Shown here piece after piece: positions 43,142 to 51,908 of a stretch of DNA of 64,000 nucleotides. The notes under the pieces were generated by a model, which saw only the letters and a list, made by a program, of their open reading frames with translations, was not told the DNA's origin and searched no databases. Where the stretch lies: assembly GCA_023374045.1 (NCBI GenBank), contig CM041776.1, positions 280,177,999 to 280,241,998 on the forward strand, given 5' to 3'. Position 1 is the first letter of the stretch; each line of letters opens with the position of its first letter. This DNA is from Limonium bicolor. Lineage: Eukaryota > Streptophyta > Magnoliopsida > Caryophyllales > Plumbaginaceae. The translations under genes were made by a program, and so were the position numbers.

Positions 43142-45574
43142 AGAAATGCCCATGAATTTCGAGTTAGGATATGCATAATATATAGTTGAAATGAATAGGT
43201 TACCGTCATATTGGAATGAATAGAAAATGATTGGCTAGTCTAAGGTTAGTGTTATTAAAGGGCCCAGGGAAGTTAAAACAATTATCTTACCCTTCTTCAT
43301 TTTTCTAAATTGATATAATCCTAATATACTCTCCTTATCTTTTCCTAAATTATATTAAACACTAATATATCCACCTTCTGTCGATGTTACTGCGATCTCC
43401 TCATTTCTCTTAAATAAATTACCCAATATTTATTCATTTATTTATTTCTAAACGATTATCTCTTTCTAGAAGATAATTCCATCCATCCTTATCTTTTCAC
43501 AACGGCTGAACTATTTTCTTTCTCACCTTATTTCAAATTTGTAAATTATTCCTTTATAAATTATTCCTTACTCAGTAGGAATCTAGTTCTCTTACAAATT
43601 ATTTACCACACCAATTATTTATTCTCTTTCTCAAATTATTTACAACACTAATTGTTTATTTCCTCTTTCAAATTATTTACAATACTAATCATTTATTTCC
43701 CTCTTCTAAAACTAATTACATTATTATTTAATTAATATTATTCCTCTCTCTCTCTCTTTACAATTACTTCTTTATTTATTTCACGATCTCCTCCATCATC
43801 CTCTTCATCCACGCCGTGATGCTCTTACGCTCTTCTACCCCAAACTCATAATCTCACATTCCATTTTTCTGCTATTGTCAAGTCTCTTCCCTGGTGCCGA
43901 ATTAGAGTAGAAGGGTGGGGTATAATACCTGGTAAGGCTTTGGGATTATTTTGGTTTGTGAATTGATGGTTTCTGATTTGTGATTTTTCACAATTCTAGA
44001 CCCCGAATTCGTTGACGGGCGCTACTAATGAATTTGCTGAGCCGTCTTCATAGTGGTGTGCATAATCAGGTAAACATCTATGCTCATAATTGTTTTCTCG
44101 TGTGATTTGTGAACTATTGAAGGATTATTAAAACCCTGATTTGGGATTTTAGAAGTTGGCAATTTATTCCCCCGCGTATTCTAGATGTAATGGTTTTACA
44201 AATTAGAATTGACTACTATTTTTGGGAGAATTTCACTAGGTTAATTACTTGGTTGGTACCAATTGGTGCTCTGTGTGAATTATTGGTACATTTATGGTGC
44301 TCCATGTAAATTGTTGGTACCTTTATGGTGCTCCGTGTAAATGTTGGTACTTTGTACCCCGTATATATTTACGATGCAAACACTAAAATGCAGTAAAGCT
44401 CTATGATCTACTCCTTTAGGTTAGAAGTACGTTCTGGGGTGTGCACACTTAAGGAATTAAGGTGAGGTGGTATTATTATTTTTGCGGCCTCAATTTGGGT
44501 GTCCGTTCACGTATACTTGTGATTGAAATTCTGGTGAAAGCTTCCCCGATTTATTTTGAGGAATGGTGATGAATGGAAATGGTTTTGGTTTGGAAATGGT
44601 GTTGTTTGTATTATCGGTTTGATTATCCAAAAAGAGTTTCAAAATGTATTTTACACAATGAGGTAGTGTATACTCAGTTTTACTAATTTGCACGATCCCT
44701 TCATGTTTTGTATATTGTTTTCGGATTGTAGGTAATGATTGCAGAAGTTAGGGGCTGGGGAATACGCTATCACCTAGCATTAGGAGTATTTGAATTGCAA
44801 TATTTTAGTTGTTATGCTCGAGCTACAATAATTGGTTTACAACATTCGAGTTACAACTTTTTTTATTACAATGTTTAAACATTTGTTTTGATTGATTTGT
44901 TAGAGATTTAGCCTGAGCACTCCAGAGAGTGGAGTGTGGCGGTAGCACTCTAGATTTGAAAGTGTTTTTCACTGTGTTTTTATGGTGAACATTCACTACA
45001 TTTTCTTATAAGTCAATCACTATCTATTGTCATGGTTATTTTGTACTCTTTCTGACTGTATTTTTCCTTCTATTTTCGTAATTAGGGACATGTCCGAACA
45101 TTCGTCCAAACATTCATGTTCGGAGAGGCCCCGAGAATGTTTTACCTTTCGCTGTATGTGTGTGTCCGAACATTTGTCCAAACTTACATGTTTGGACAGA
45201 ATGCGAGGATGGATCTGAACTGTAAGTCTCGGCATCGGTCCGAACATGTAAGTTCGGACCAATGTTCAGACCACTCTTTGATTTTTATCGGAACTTGAGT
45301 CTGAACTTACATGTTCGGACACATGTTCGGACGCTTATGTTTTCAACTCTCGACTTGTGTCTGAACGTCAATGACCGGACACAGGTTCGGACGCTCTTAC
45401 CTTCCATTTTTCAAACTCTCGACTTGTGTCCGAACATCAACGTCAGGACTCAAGTTTGGACAAAGCTTATTTTACAATTTTAGGACTCGTTTGAAGTCCG
45501 TTTTCAAATCCGTTTGGGGTGTTAGATTTGTGTCGTTGTTTTCTATCAAATGAGGAAAAATCCAGGGTGTTACA
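43142..45574 (+). mobile_element. Tekay-like Ty3/gypsy solo LTR with TSD CTTAC
   Basis: Flanked by CTTAC (43137-43141 and 45575-45579), exactly within a second-gene exon of A (SYIML spans the site). It begins AGAAATGCCC, a TG start with the T mutated, and ends CCAGGGTGTTACA like G1-type LTRs. 2433 bp, no internal domains, so a solo LTR. It carries an array of CGGAC/GTTCGG palindromes at 45088-45465. Confidence 0.85.
45088..45465. repeat. array of TGTCCGAACAT palindromes in the Tekay-like solo LTR
   Basis: At least six units of TGTCCGAACAT...ATGTTCGGACA form, about 60-70 bp apart, with variants such as GTCTGAACGTCAATGACCGGAC. It has the same architecture as the arrays at 7488 and 14343 but a different core. 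Confidence 0.85.
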
Positions 45575-45900
45575 CTTACATTATGCTACTACTTCATTAA
45601 GGGTAAGTTCTTCATCCGTTTCTTCATATGATATATTTATAAATTTTATTACTTGTATAATAATTATTTAATTGAATTCAATTAATGGTATTTTAACACG
45701 TGAACAGTCGACACTAGTTTTTACTAGTTTTTTCCTTGAAGCACCCAAGGATTTTTTTAGTTTGATTCACTTGGTAGGAATACCAAGAAACCAATGATAG
45801 CACATGTGCTATTGAGGCAAGTTGCTTATCTTATACAATGATGTTTATTACTTAATCTATTGGTTTGGTTCAAAACTTATTACTTACTATGTATATTATA
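45575..45900 (+). pseudogene. second gene of element A, last readable exons
   Basis: SYIMLLLH is followed by a GT donor, then an exon near 45706-45830 alignable with the B1 exon that contains the catalytic RHWSLL block (LKHPRIF followed by FTW). The next exons, with the Ulp1 Cys block, are absent: the sequence runs directly into the terminal region. The gene is truncated at its 3' end. Confidence 0.7.
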
Positions 45901-45949
45901 CTATATCGGTTTTGACAACCTATTTCAGTGGTTCTTATCTTAGAATTGT

Positions 45950-46327
45950 TGAAATTGGATGACTGGCCACGCGTTCGACCCATGTAGGTTAGACGTCAAT
46001 GGCTTAAACTCTCTGGAAATGACCGACTCATATGGGTCATTCAAAATTTCCTAAATCTACTGGAATCGACCGACCTAAACGGACCAGCCCATATGGGTTG
46101 GTCAACAATTTCTCAAACTCTCAAGTTTCGTCCGACCCAAAACATCTGACCCATTGGGTCGGACGCCTAATTTGGTGGTTGTAACCTAACAACCGCCGAA
46201 ATAGGTGAACCAAAATTCTTGAATTTGGTGAGGACCTATTTCGATATAGATGGACCTATCTTGGCAATTGTACAACCACCAAAATAGGCTTTTGGAGACA
46301 CCGGAATAGACTGTTTTTCTACTAGTG
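45950..46327. repeat. right subterminal region of element A
   Basis: Contains palindromic GACCGACTCATATGGGTC, GACCAGCCCATATGGGTTGGTC and CCGACCC...GGGTCGGAC units, then ACCTATTTCG and CCACCAAAATAGG units like those of B1, and ends CTACTAGTG. Confidence 0.75.
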
Positions 46328-46410
46328 CAAAGGGTGTGAGAATTTTCATTGCATGGATATGTTAATCATGAAGTATCGAAGCTAAGCTTATTAATTGTTA
46401 ATGAAATACC
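46328..46410. other. flanking sequence between element A and the Athila-like element
   Basis: 83 bp not assigned to any element: no coding, no repeat match in the window. The first three bases (CAA) would be the right copy of A's target duplication, and ATACC (46406-46410) the left copy for the Athila-like element; neither partner is visible. Confidence 0.6.
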
Positions 46411-48142
46411 TGTAGACTGTATATTGTGAGTGGTTGGAACTGGTGTAATTAAAACAATTGAAAAGGAAATTAATAACTCAAATATCCGTCGGGCTGCAAA
46501 TAAAACCCGGTCGTAGTAGTATAGTAAGACAGAAGCGGCCGGGGTCAAACCGTGGGACTTATAGTGAAATAATATAGTACCTAAGCTTGTCATAAAGGGG
46601 GGAATTGATATACTTGCTTTTATAAATAAAAAGGAAAGATAAAATTAACTGAGTAGAAGATAAATTAAACGGGACTCCGGGTTCAGGTTTATATAATCTG
46701 ATTAATTATGCTATCTCTACCGGTTTATTATAATAGTTTGGCAAAATTCCTGTTATTATCTTAAGGACTAAATCGTAGACTCAAAAGGACTCGTTTACCA
46801 GAAAATGCTCGATCTAATCTAGATTCGAGCAAAACACATGTAAACGGACATTAAGTGTGAGAAATTATAATTGCATTTGAAAATACTAACTTATTAAATC
46901 ATAATAAGCTTTCTCCAGATTTACGGCTTAATTAACCTGTCTATTTATCACGGGTCCGATCAAAATAGATTTAGTAAAGCATTTTAATAAATTCATGAAA
47001 TTTATTAAAAAGGCGAGAGATAATCTTTAATCGTAACAAACTGTATTTATTTTAACCGGTAGAAATATAGATTACATAACTAAACAAACTATAATTAAAC
47101 CTTCGCCCGGAGTAAATCCTCCTTAGCCTGACATATTAACTGGTAATAAGTCAGTTAGAGGTTGGACGTAATAATAATACGGTGTTGTGGAGGTGCGGAT
47201 GGTGAATGGAGAAATGAAGAGAACGAAGAGTGGAGGATGTACGAAGGAATTTGTATGTGGAATGAGTGATTTAGAGTGTTGAGTTCTGGGGGTCGAACGT
47301 ATTTTCTTCAATCTCCCGTGTATGTTGAACTTTTGGATTTTTGGAAGGGATGACAAATTTGAGCAGAAGGAGCATGGGTTTTATAGAAGAAAGGAGGAGG
47401 AAGACGACAGAACTGGAACACGCGCGAGGAATTTAAGGAATGTGCCGGCGCCTGATATTGCTGATGGGGTAGATAGATGTGTTTGCAGGCGCCGAAGAAA
47501 AATGGGGAAGACGGTCGGCGATGTCGATTTTCTGGACCTGGGTTGCATTTACACGCGTCCGCGTTTAAATCCCCGGACGTCTCTATCTCTTGTCCGGTCA
47601 TTTTTACACGGACGTCTCACAAGCTTCTCTATTCTGTCCGGTCTTATATCCACGGACAGCTTGTCCCTTGTCCGCCCTCTGTCCGGCCTTTTCTCCACGG
47701 ACACACCACGGACATTGTCTCATGTCCGCCCTCTGTCCGGCCAAATATCATCGGACGTGCCACGGTCCTTGTTTGGTGTCCGCCCTTATTTACCCGGACA
47801 GGACACGGACGCCTATAACACATCGATCCGTGTCACGTCCGGCCTTTTATCCCCGGACGTGACCCGGACGTGTGTATTTGACTCGTTTTCTTTTGTGAAC
47901 TTTGACCGGCTCTAGATTCATTGTTTGGACTCCGTTTTTCGACCTGTTTGCGCCTACGCGTTAGTCTCTTCATCCACTTTGCTCCTAGCTTGGTTTTCCT
48001 CCTGTTTAGCCAATAAATCTGTAAGATAACCAATAAAACATAAACTAGAGGAAAACTAACCCAAGTGGAGAAATGAGCAAGAAAGGTGCTAATATAATAC
48101 ATGAAATACACCCATAAAACAAGCTCATTTGGACACTTATCA
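46411..48142 (-). repeat. left (3') LTR of the Athila-like element
   Basis: It starts TGTAGACTG and ends GGACACTTATCA (1732 bp). Its first part, 46411-47804, matches the broken right LTR with few differences. It keeps the undisturbed B1 target TAT at 46520-46522. Open frames such as 47322-47915 are incidental. Confidence 0.88.
47556..47872. repeat. CGGAC/GTCCG cluster in the Athila-like LTR
   Basis: About twenty CGGAC or GTCCG cores, for example GTCCGGTC, CACGGACAG, GTCCGCCC and CCCGGACGTGACCCGGACG, in alternating orientation. Part of it is repeated at 63221-63464. It lies about 270-590 bases from the LTR start, the same place as the 38-bp array in the solo LTR at 13018-14845. Confidence 0.8.
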
Positions 48143-48157
48143 CACCCCCACACTTAT
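48143..48157 (-). other. polypurine tract of the Athila-like element
   Basis: On the minus strand AAGTGTGGGGGTG directly precedes the LTR start. Confidence 0.8.
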
Positions 48158-49282
48158 CTTTTTGCTTGTCCTCAAGAAAAACCATGTACCCAAGTAAGTA
48201 GGGAATGCTCAATACTAACAAATATTATTATGAAGGGTATGATAAGGAGGTGAACAGTTCATGATCTTTAACTTTTTGAGGAGTGTGATCCATCAACTGC
48301 TGGTGGCATAGGTGTGCTCAAGGTAAAATAAAATTAGAGTTTCGGGGTATGATCCAAGGTGTTTCAATGCTTATTAGTTTAGGTGACTCTGAGAACTTTT
48401 ACCATGGCCAACTTCTCTCAAGAATGGGCATTGAGAAGAAAACAAAAGGAAAAATAGATTTATGCATTTGTTTCACTTTTGCATAAGGGATGAGAAGATA
48501 ATATGTAGGCATCAAGCCTTGGATTTTAAGAACACTCATCTCTCTTTTGTTGGTTACCAATGGTGTCTCGCAAGTCCCTTGCTTATTATTTTTACCTTCT
48601 TTCTTTTTTTTTTACAGAAAAGTGCCCCTTAGGAATCCGTAAGAGAGAGGACAGAAAGAAACCCTGAGCAATAAAATCCAACCATTGCAGATCATTTGGT
48701 CACACCGCAAAAGAAAAATGCTCCTCAAAAGTAATCAAATTTTTGTACCCCTTTATCCCACAATTCATAACAGTATTTGTTTTTAAAGAGAACAACCTAC
48801 ATTAGCAGGGTCCATAATTTCAATTTTTTTTTGAACAAATGCAAGATAAGCAGAGAGATTTAAACATTTTAAGCACAAAATGTCTCCGAAAAGGGCTCTC
48901 CCCCACACTTAAGCTCAAGCAATGCCCTCATTGTGTAGATAGAACTAAATGAACAGGGCATAGCAAAAGGGAATATGAAGTGTCAGCAGGGAAAGAGTGT
49001 ACTCCCCAAAGTTCGCAGAGTGTTTAGAGTAGCTCCCCCACACTTGAGTTCAGCTGTAGGAATGTGCATAATGTTCCTGTAATGAATATTCTAAACAGCT
49101 AGAAGAACTCAAGTTAATTCTCCTCGTTCTCTCTCCTCCTTTTTTTTTATATAAAAACATATATAGGAATAATATGGAAGACAAAACATAAAACAAAAAT
49201 AGTAGGGTAATAAAATTTAACCACTGGGTTGCCTCCCAGTAAGCTGCCCGTATTTATAGTCTTTGGCTAGACTCCCGCTTCG
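48158..49282 (-). other. Athila-like internal non-coding region
   Basis: There is no open frame of note. CCCCACACTT words recur (48900, 49035), resembling extra copies of the purine tract on the opposite strand. Pol is expected here in an autonomous element but none is visible. Confidence 0.7.
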
Positions 49283-50461
49283 TTATCCTGGATCAAAAAC
49301 AAAAGTAGACAACAGCTTTGCTAGGAAAACGAAGTTAGCAGTAATTAGAAACAAACCACCTGGATCAAAACAAAGTATTACTGCAACAATTAAAGTAGGA
49401 AAATATAAACTCCACAAAACCTGGTTTTGAAGGAGGTGTTTGCTGCAATTAATCTTGTATTGAAAACCGGGTGATGGTTGTATTTCTTCCTCAAATTGGA
49501 GAATGTAAACATTCTCCTTCTGTTGTTTAGCCGTATGGAGGCAAGGTGGTTGTGGAGACTCCTCTTCAAATTTAAGGATGAAGACATCCTTAAATGCGTT
49601 GAACGGTGCAGGGAGATGGCCGTGATCCTCCAGATGAAGATCAAAGTTGGATGGCTCCTCCTCCTCAAATTTGAGGATGTATATATCCTCATCTTCTTGG
49701 AGAGGCTCATACGAAGAGCCCTGATTGAATTCAACTTCAGAGGAAGGTGGCTCCTCGAAGTTGAATGTAATGTTTTGTTTGGATGTCCTGGCGGGAGCGA
49801 GCATTTCCTCCTCTTCATTTTTGAGGATGTAACTATCCTCATTTTCAGGGTATAGCACAGAGAAGGAGGGAAAATAACGGTAATTGACTTCAGAGGGAGG
49901 AGACTCCATGAAGTTGAGGTAGAAGCTGTCCTCTGATGGCTTGTCTTCAAGCTCAAACAGAAGGTTTGATGTCTTTTGCTCAGGTTCGAACGGGGGTGGT
50001 GATAGAGAGTAACTCAAATCCTCAGTAAAGTCATCCACCATATGAACCATTTCGCTCTCCGGGTGTTGCTCCTGTTGAGCTAATGTATGGAGCATGATTG
50101 TAGAACCATGAGCACTCTCATGGTCTCCTCCAACAGGTTGTTCGACAATATTGCTCATGATCGTACTGTGTTGTGCAACACCGATTCGCTCCAGGTAGTC
50201 TGGTTGATCCTCTAACCATAGTTGCTCTTGTACTATGAGACAGTCCTCAAACTCATGATCTCTCCCACATACCGAGCAATATATGTCCTGTGAGTAGCAT
50301 GATTCTCGATTGAACTCCTCTTCAATTTGCTGTTGGATTTGATTCTGCCACATTTCTTCAACTTTGGGACAAAAATTGAACTCGTAAGTTCCCCTACAAT
50401 ACGAGCAATATATATCTTGGGAATAAAAGGATTCCCATATGAATTGCTCCTCACTTGCCAT
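49283..50461 (-). CDS. unknown 392-codon protein of the Athila-like element
   Basis: An uninterrupted ORF with an ATG at 50461, about 670 bases downstream of the primer site. The N-terminus has two similar modules, IYCSYCRGTYEFNFCPKVEE (residues about 17-36) and IYCSVCGRDHEFEDCLIVQE (about 60-79), resembling Cx2Cx3Hx4C knuckles; the first has Tyr for His. From about 190 to 340 there are four or five acidic repeats of the form YILKFEEEEP/VFILKFEEES. The last 60 residues are hydrophobic (TLIVAVILCFDPGG, LITANFVFLAKLL), like a membrane segment. It is not a normal Gag: no capsid domain seen. It may be a Gag-derived RNA-binding protein; function unknown. Confidence 0.6.
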   Translation of the reverse strand: MASEEQFIWESFYSQDIYCSYCRGTYEFNFCPKVEEMWQNQIQQQIEEEFNRESCYSQDIYCSVCGRDHEFEDCLIVQEQLWLEDQPDYLERIGVAQHSTIMSNIVEQPVGGDHESAHGSTIMLHTLAQQEQHPESEMVHMVDDFTEDLSYSLSPPPFEPEQKTSNLLFELEDKPSEDSFYLNFMESPPSEVNYRYFPSFSVLYPENEDSYILKNEEEEMLAPARTSKQNITFNFEEPPSSEVEFNQGSSYEPLQEDEDIYILKFEEEEPSNFDLHLEDHGHLPAPFNAFKDVFILKFEEESPQPPCLHTAKQQKENVYILQFEEEIQPSPGFQYKINCSKHLLQNQVLWSLYFPTLIVAVILCFDPGGLFLITANFVFLAKLLSTFVFDPG

Positions 50462-51132
50462 TATTAGTTAGAAATAATATAAACTAAGAACAAAATGAAC
50501 TAATAAAAACAAAATAATAATGGTTGACAACCAAATCCATTGCCATTTTTTTAAAACAAAATAAACTAAAACAAATAAATAAATAAAGAATAAAAAAGAA
50601 AAGCAGATAAATAACAAAATAAATTAAACAACTGAAAAATAACTATAAGAAAATAATTAAGTAGTAAATAGAAAATGGAAACTATAAAATAAAATAAAAA
50701 GTAAGGGACAAAATAAATTGCTTGAATTTAAATGACAATAATTTAAATGACAATAAAATAAAGAACTAGAATTTGAATGACAGAATTTAAATGTTAGTAA
50801 TTAGATTGCAGAATTTAAATGTTAGGAATTAGTTTACTGAAATTTAAATGACAGAATTTAAATGTTAGAAGTTAGATTGCTGAAATTAAATGTTAGAAGT
50901 TAGATTGCTGAAATTTAAAGGACACTGGAAATTAAAAAGACTGGGAAGTAAATGACAGTAAGGTAAATGACTGGAAAATAAATAACTGTAATTAATGCGA
51001 TATTTAAATTGCTGAAATAATTAAATAACAGAAGTTAGTAGAAATAAAATAAACAACAACAAAATAGTATAAACAGAATATTAATATATAGCAAGTGAAT
51101 TATCCGGGGCTTAGGGACTAGAATAAATCAAG
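50462..51132 (-). other. A-rich leader with degenerate repeats
   Basis: Very AT-rich. Around 50740-50960 the words AATTTAAATG, TTAGAAGTTAGATTGCTGAA and GACAGAATTTAAATG repeat irregularly. No coding. Confidence 0.65.
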
Positions 51133-51150
51133 TCCCCGGCAACGGCGCCA
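51133..51150 (-). other. primer binding site of the Athila-like element (tRNA-Asp)
   Basis: On the minus strand TGGCGCCGTTGCCGGGGA, the complement of the plant tRNA-Asp 3' end, typical of Athila/Calypso elements. It is three bases from the LTR start at 51154. Confidence 0.93.
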
Positions 51151-51153
51151 TTT

Positions 51154-51265
51154 TGCAGAGTGTATATTGTGAGTGGTTGGAACTGGTGTAATTAAAACAA
51201 TTGAAAAGGAAATTAATAACTCAAATATCCGTCGGGCTGCAAATAAAACCCGGTCGCAGTAGTAT
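51154..51265 (-). repeat. right LTR of the Athila-like element, piece 1
   Basis: TGCAGAGTGTATATTG onward matches 46411-46522. It ends with TAT (51263-51265), the left target duplication of B1. Confidence 0.92.
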
Positions 51266-51279
51266 CACTAGTAGAAAAA

Positions 51280-51600
51280 AGGCCTATTTCGGCGGTTCCA
51301 ATGGGCCTATTTCGGCGGTTGTGAACCGCCGAAATGAGCACCGCCGAAATAGGTGTGATCACCTATTTCGGCGGTTGTAAACCGCCGAACTAGATATACC
51401 TATCTCGGCGGTTCTTAGAGAACAACCGCCGAGATAGGCCCCTGGGATTGACCGTGTGTGAGATTGACCATGAGTCTATCTCGGCGGTTCTTAGAGAACA
51501 ACCGCCGAGATAGACCCATGGTCAATCTCACACACGGTCAATCCCAGGGGCCTATCTCGGCGGTTGTTCTCTAAGAACCGCCGAGATAGGTATATTTTTT
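51280..51600. repeat. left subterminal repeats of B1 with a 202-bp inverted repeat
   Basis: CCTATTTCGGCGGTT units occur in both orientations. From 51394 to 51595 the sequence is an almost perfect inverted repeat (one mismatch noted in the arms, near 51473) with a middle around TTCTTAGAGAA; each arm contains its own smaller palindrome. Confidence 0.92.
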
Positions 51601-51908
51601 TTTGTTTTTTTCCATCCCAGCTTATATATATATATATTCACCACATTTGATTCAATCAGACCTGTAATAATGCTTCATCCATACAGGGAGCTCCAGCACA
51701 CATTTAAAAAGTTATAAAAGCTCCCAATTAATACCAACGACGCACCACAATTTGAGAGTTAACAAAACCAATGCAATTACACTTACTTTCACACTTTCAA
51801 TACAAATAAAAAACACCATTACAATTCAAATCTACCATTACACCATCCACAAGTGTACAGAGTTATATTTACATACTCGAAAAAGTTAGCAAAACATCTT
51901 CATGATCA
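51601..51908. other. B1 3' flank of the second gene, no gene seen
   Basis: AT-rich sequence between the subterminal repeats and the second-gene stop codon, with a TATATATA run near 51626. Confidence 0.6.

Larger units (their letters stand above)
9857..46327 (+). mobile_element. A: old plus-strand CACTA (En/Spm) element, scaffold of nest 1
   Basis: The right terminus ends ...TTTCTACTAGTG at 46327, the inverted counterpart of the CACTAGTAGAAAAA end of element B1. Inside, in plus orientation, are TNP2 pieces (11138-12447, 14999-15028, 20398-22288) and second-gene pieces (22438-23031, 41219-43141, 45575-45900). The left terminus is not in the window because G1 sits in its 5' region. The region 9857-10212 matches the B1 leader (same ATAATAAGCATGGGATG and TTATGCAAAGGTCATG words). 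The coding has many stops, so the element is long dead. Confidence 0.9.

Noticed and set aside
47322..47915. 197-codon plus-strand ORF and overlapping frames, repeated near 62989
   Set aside because: Lies in the Athila-like LTR across the CGGAC cluster; antisense to the element; no domain; frame not kept in the second LTR copy.
51133..51150. tRNA-like sequences at 51133, 31850 and 6068
   Set aside because: They match only the tRNA 3' ends and sit next to LTRs, so they are primer sites, not tRNA genes.
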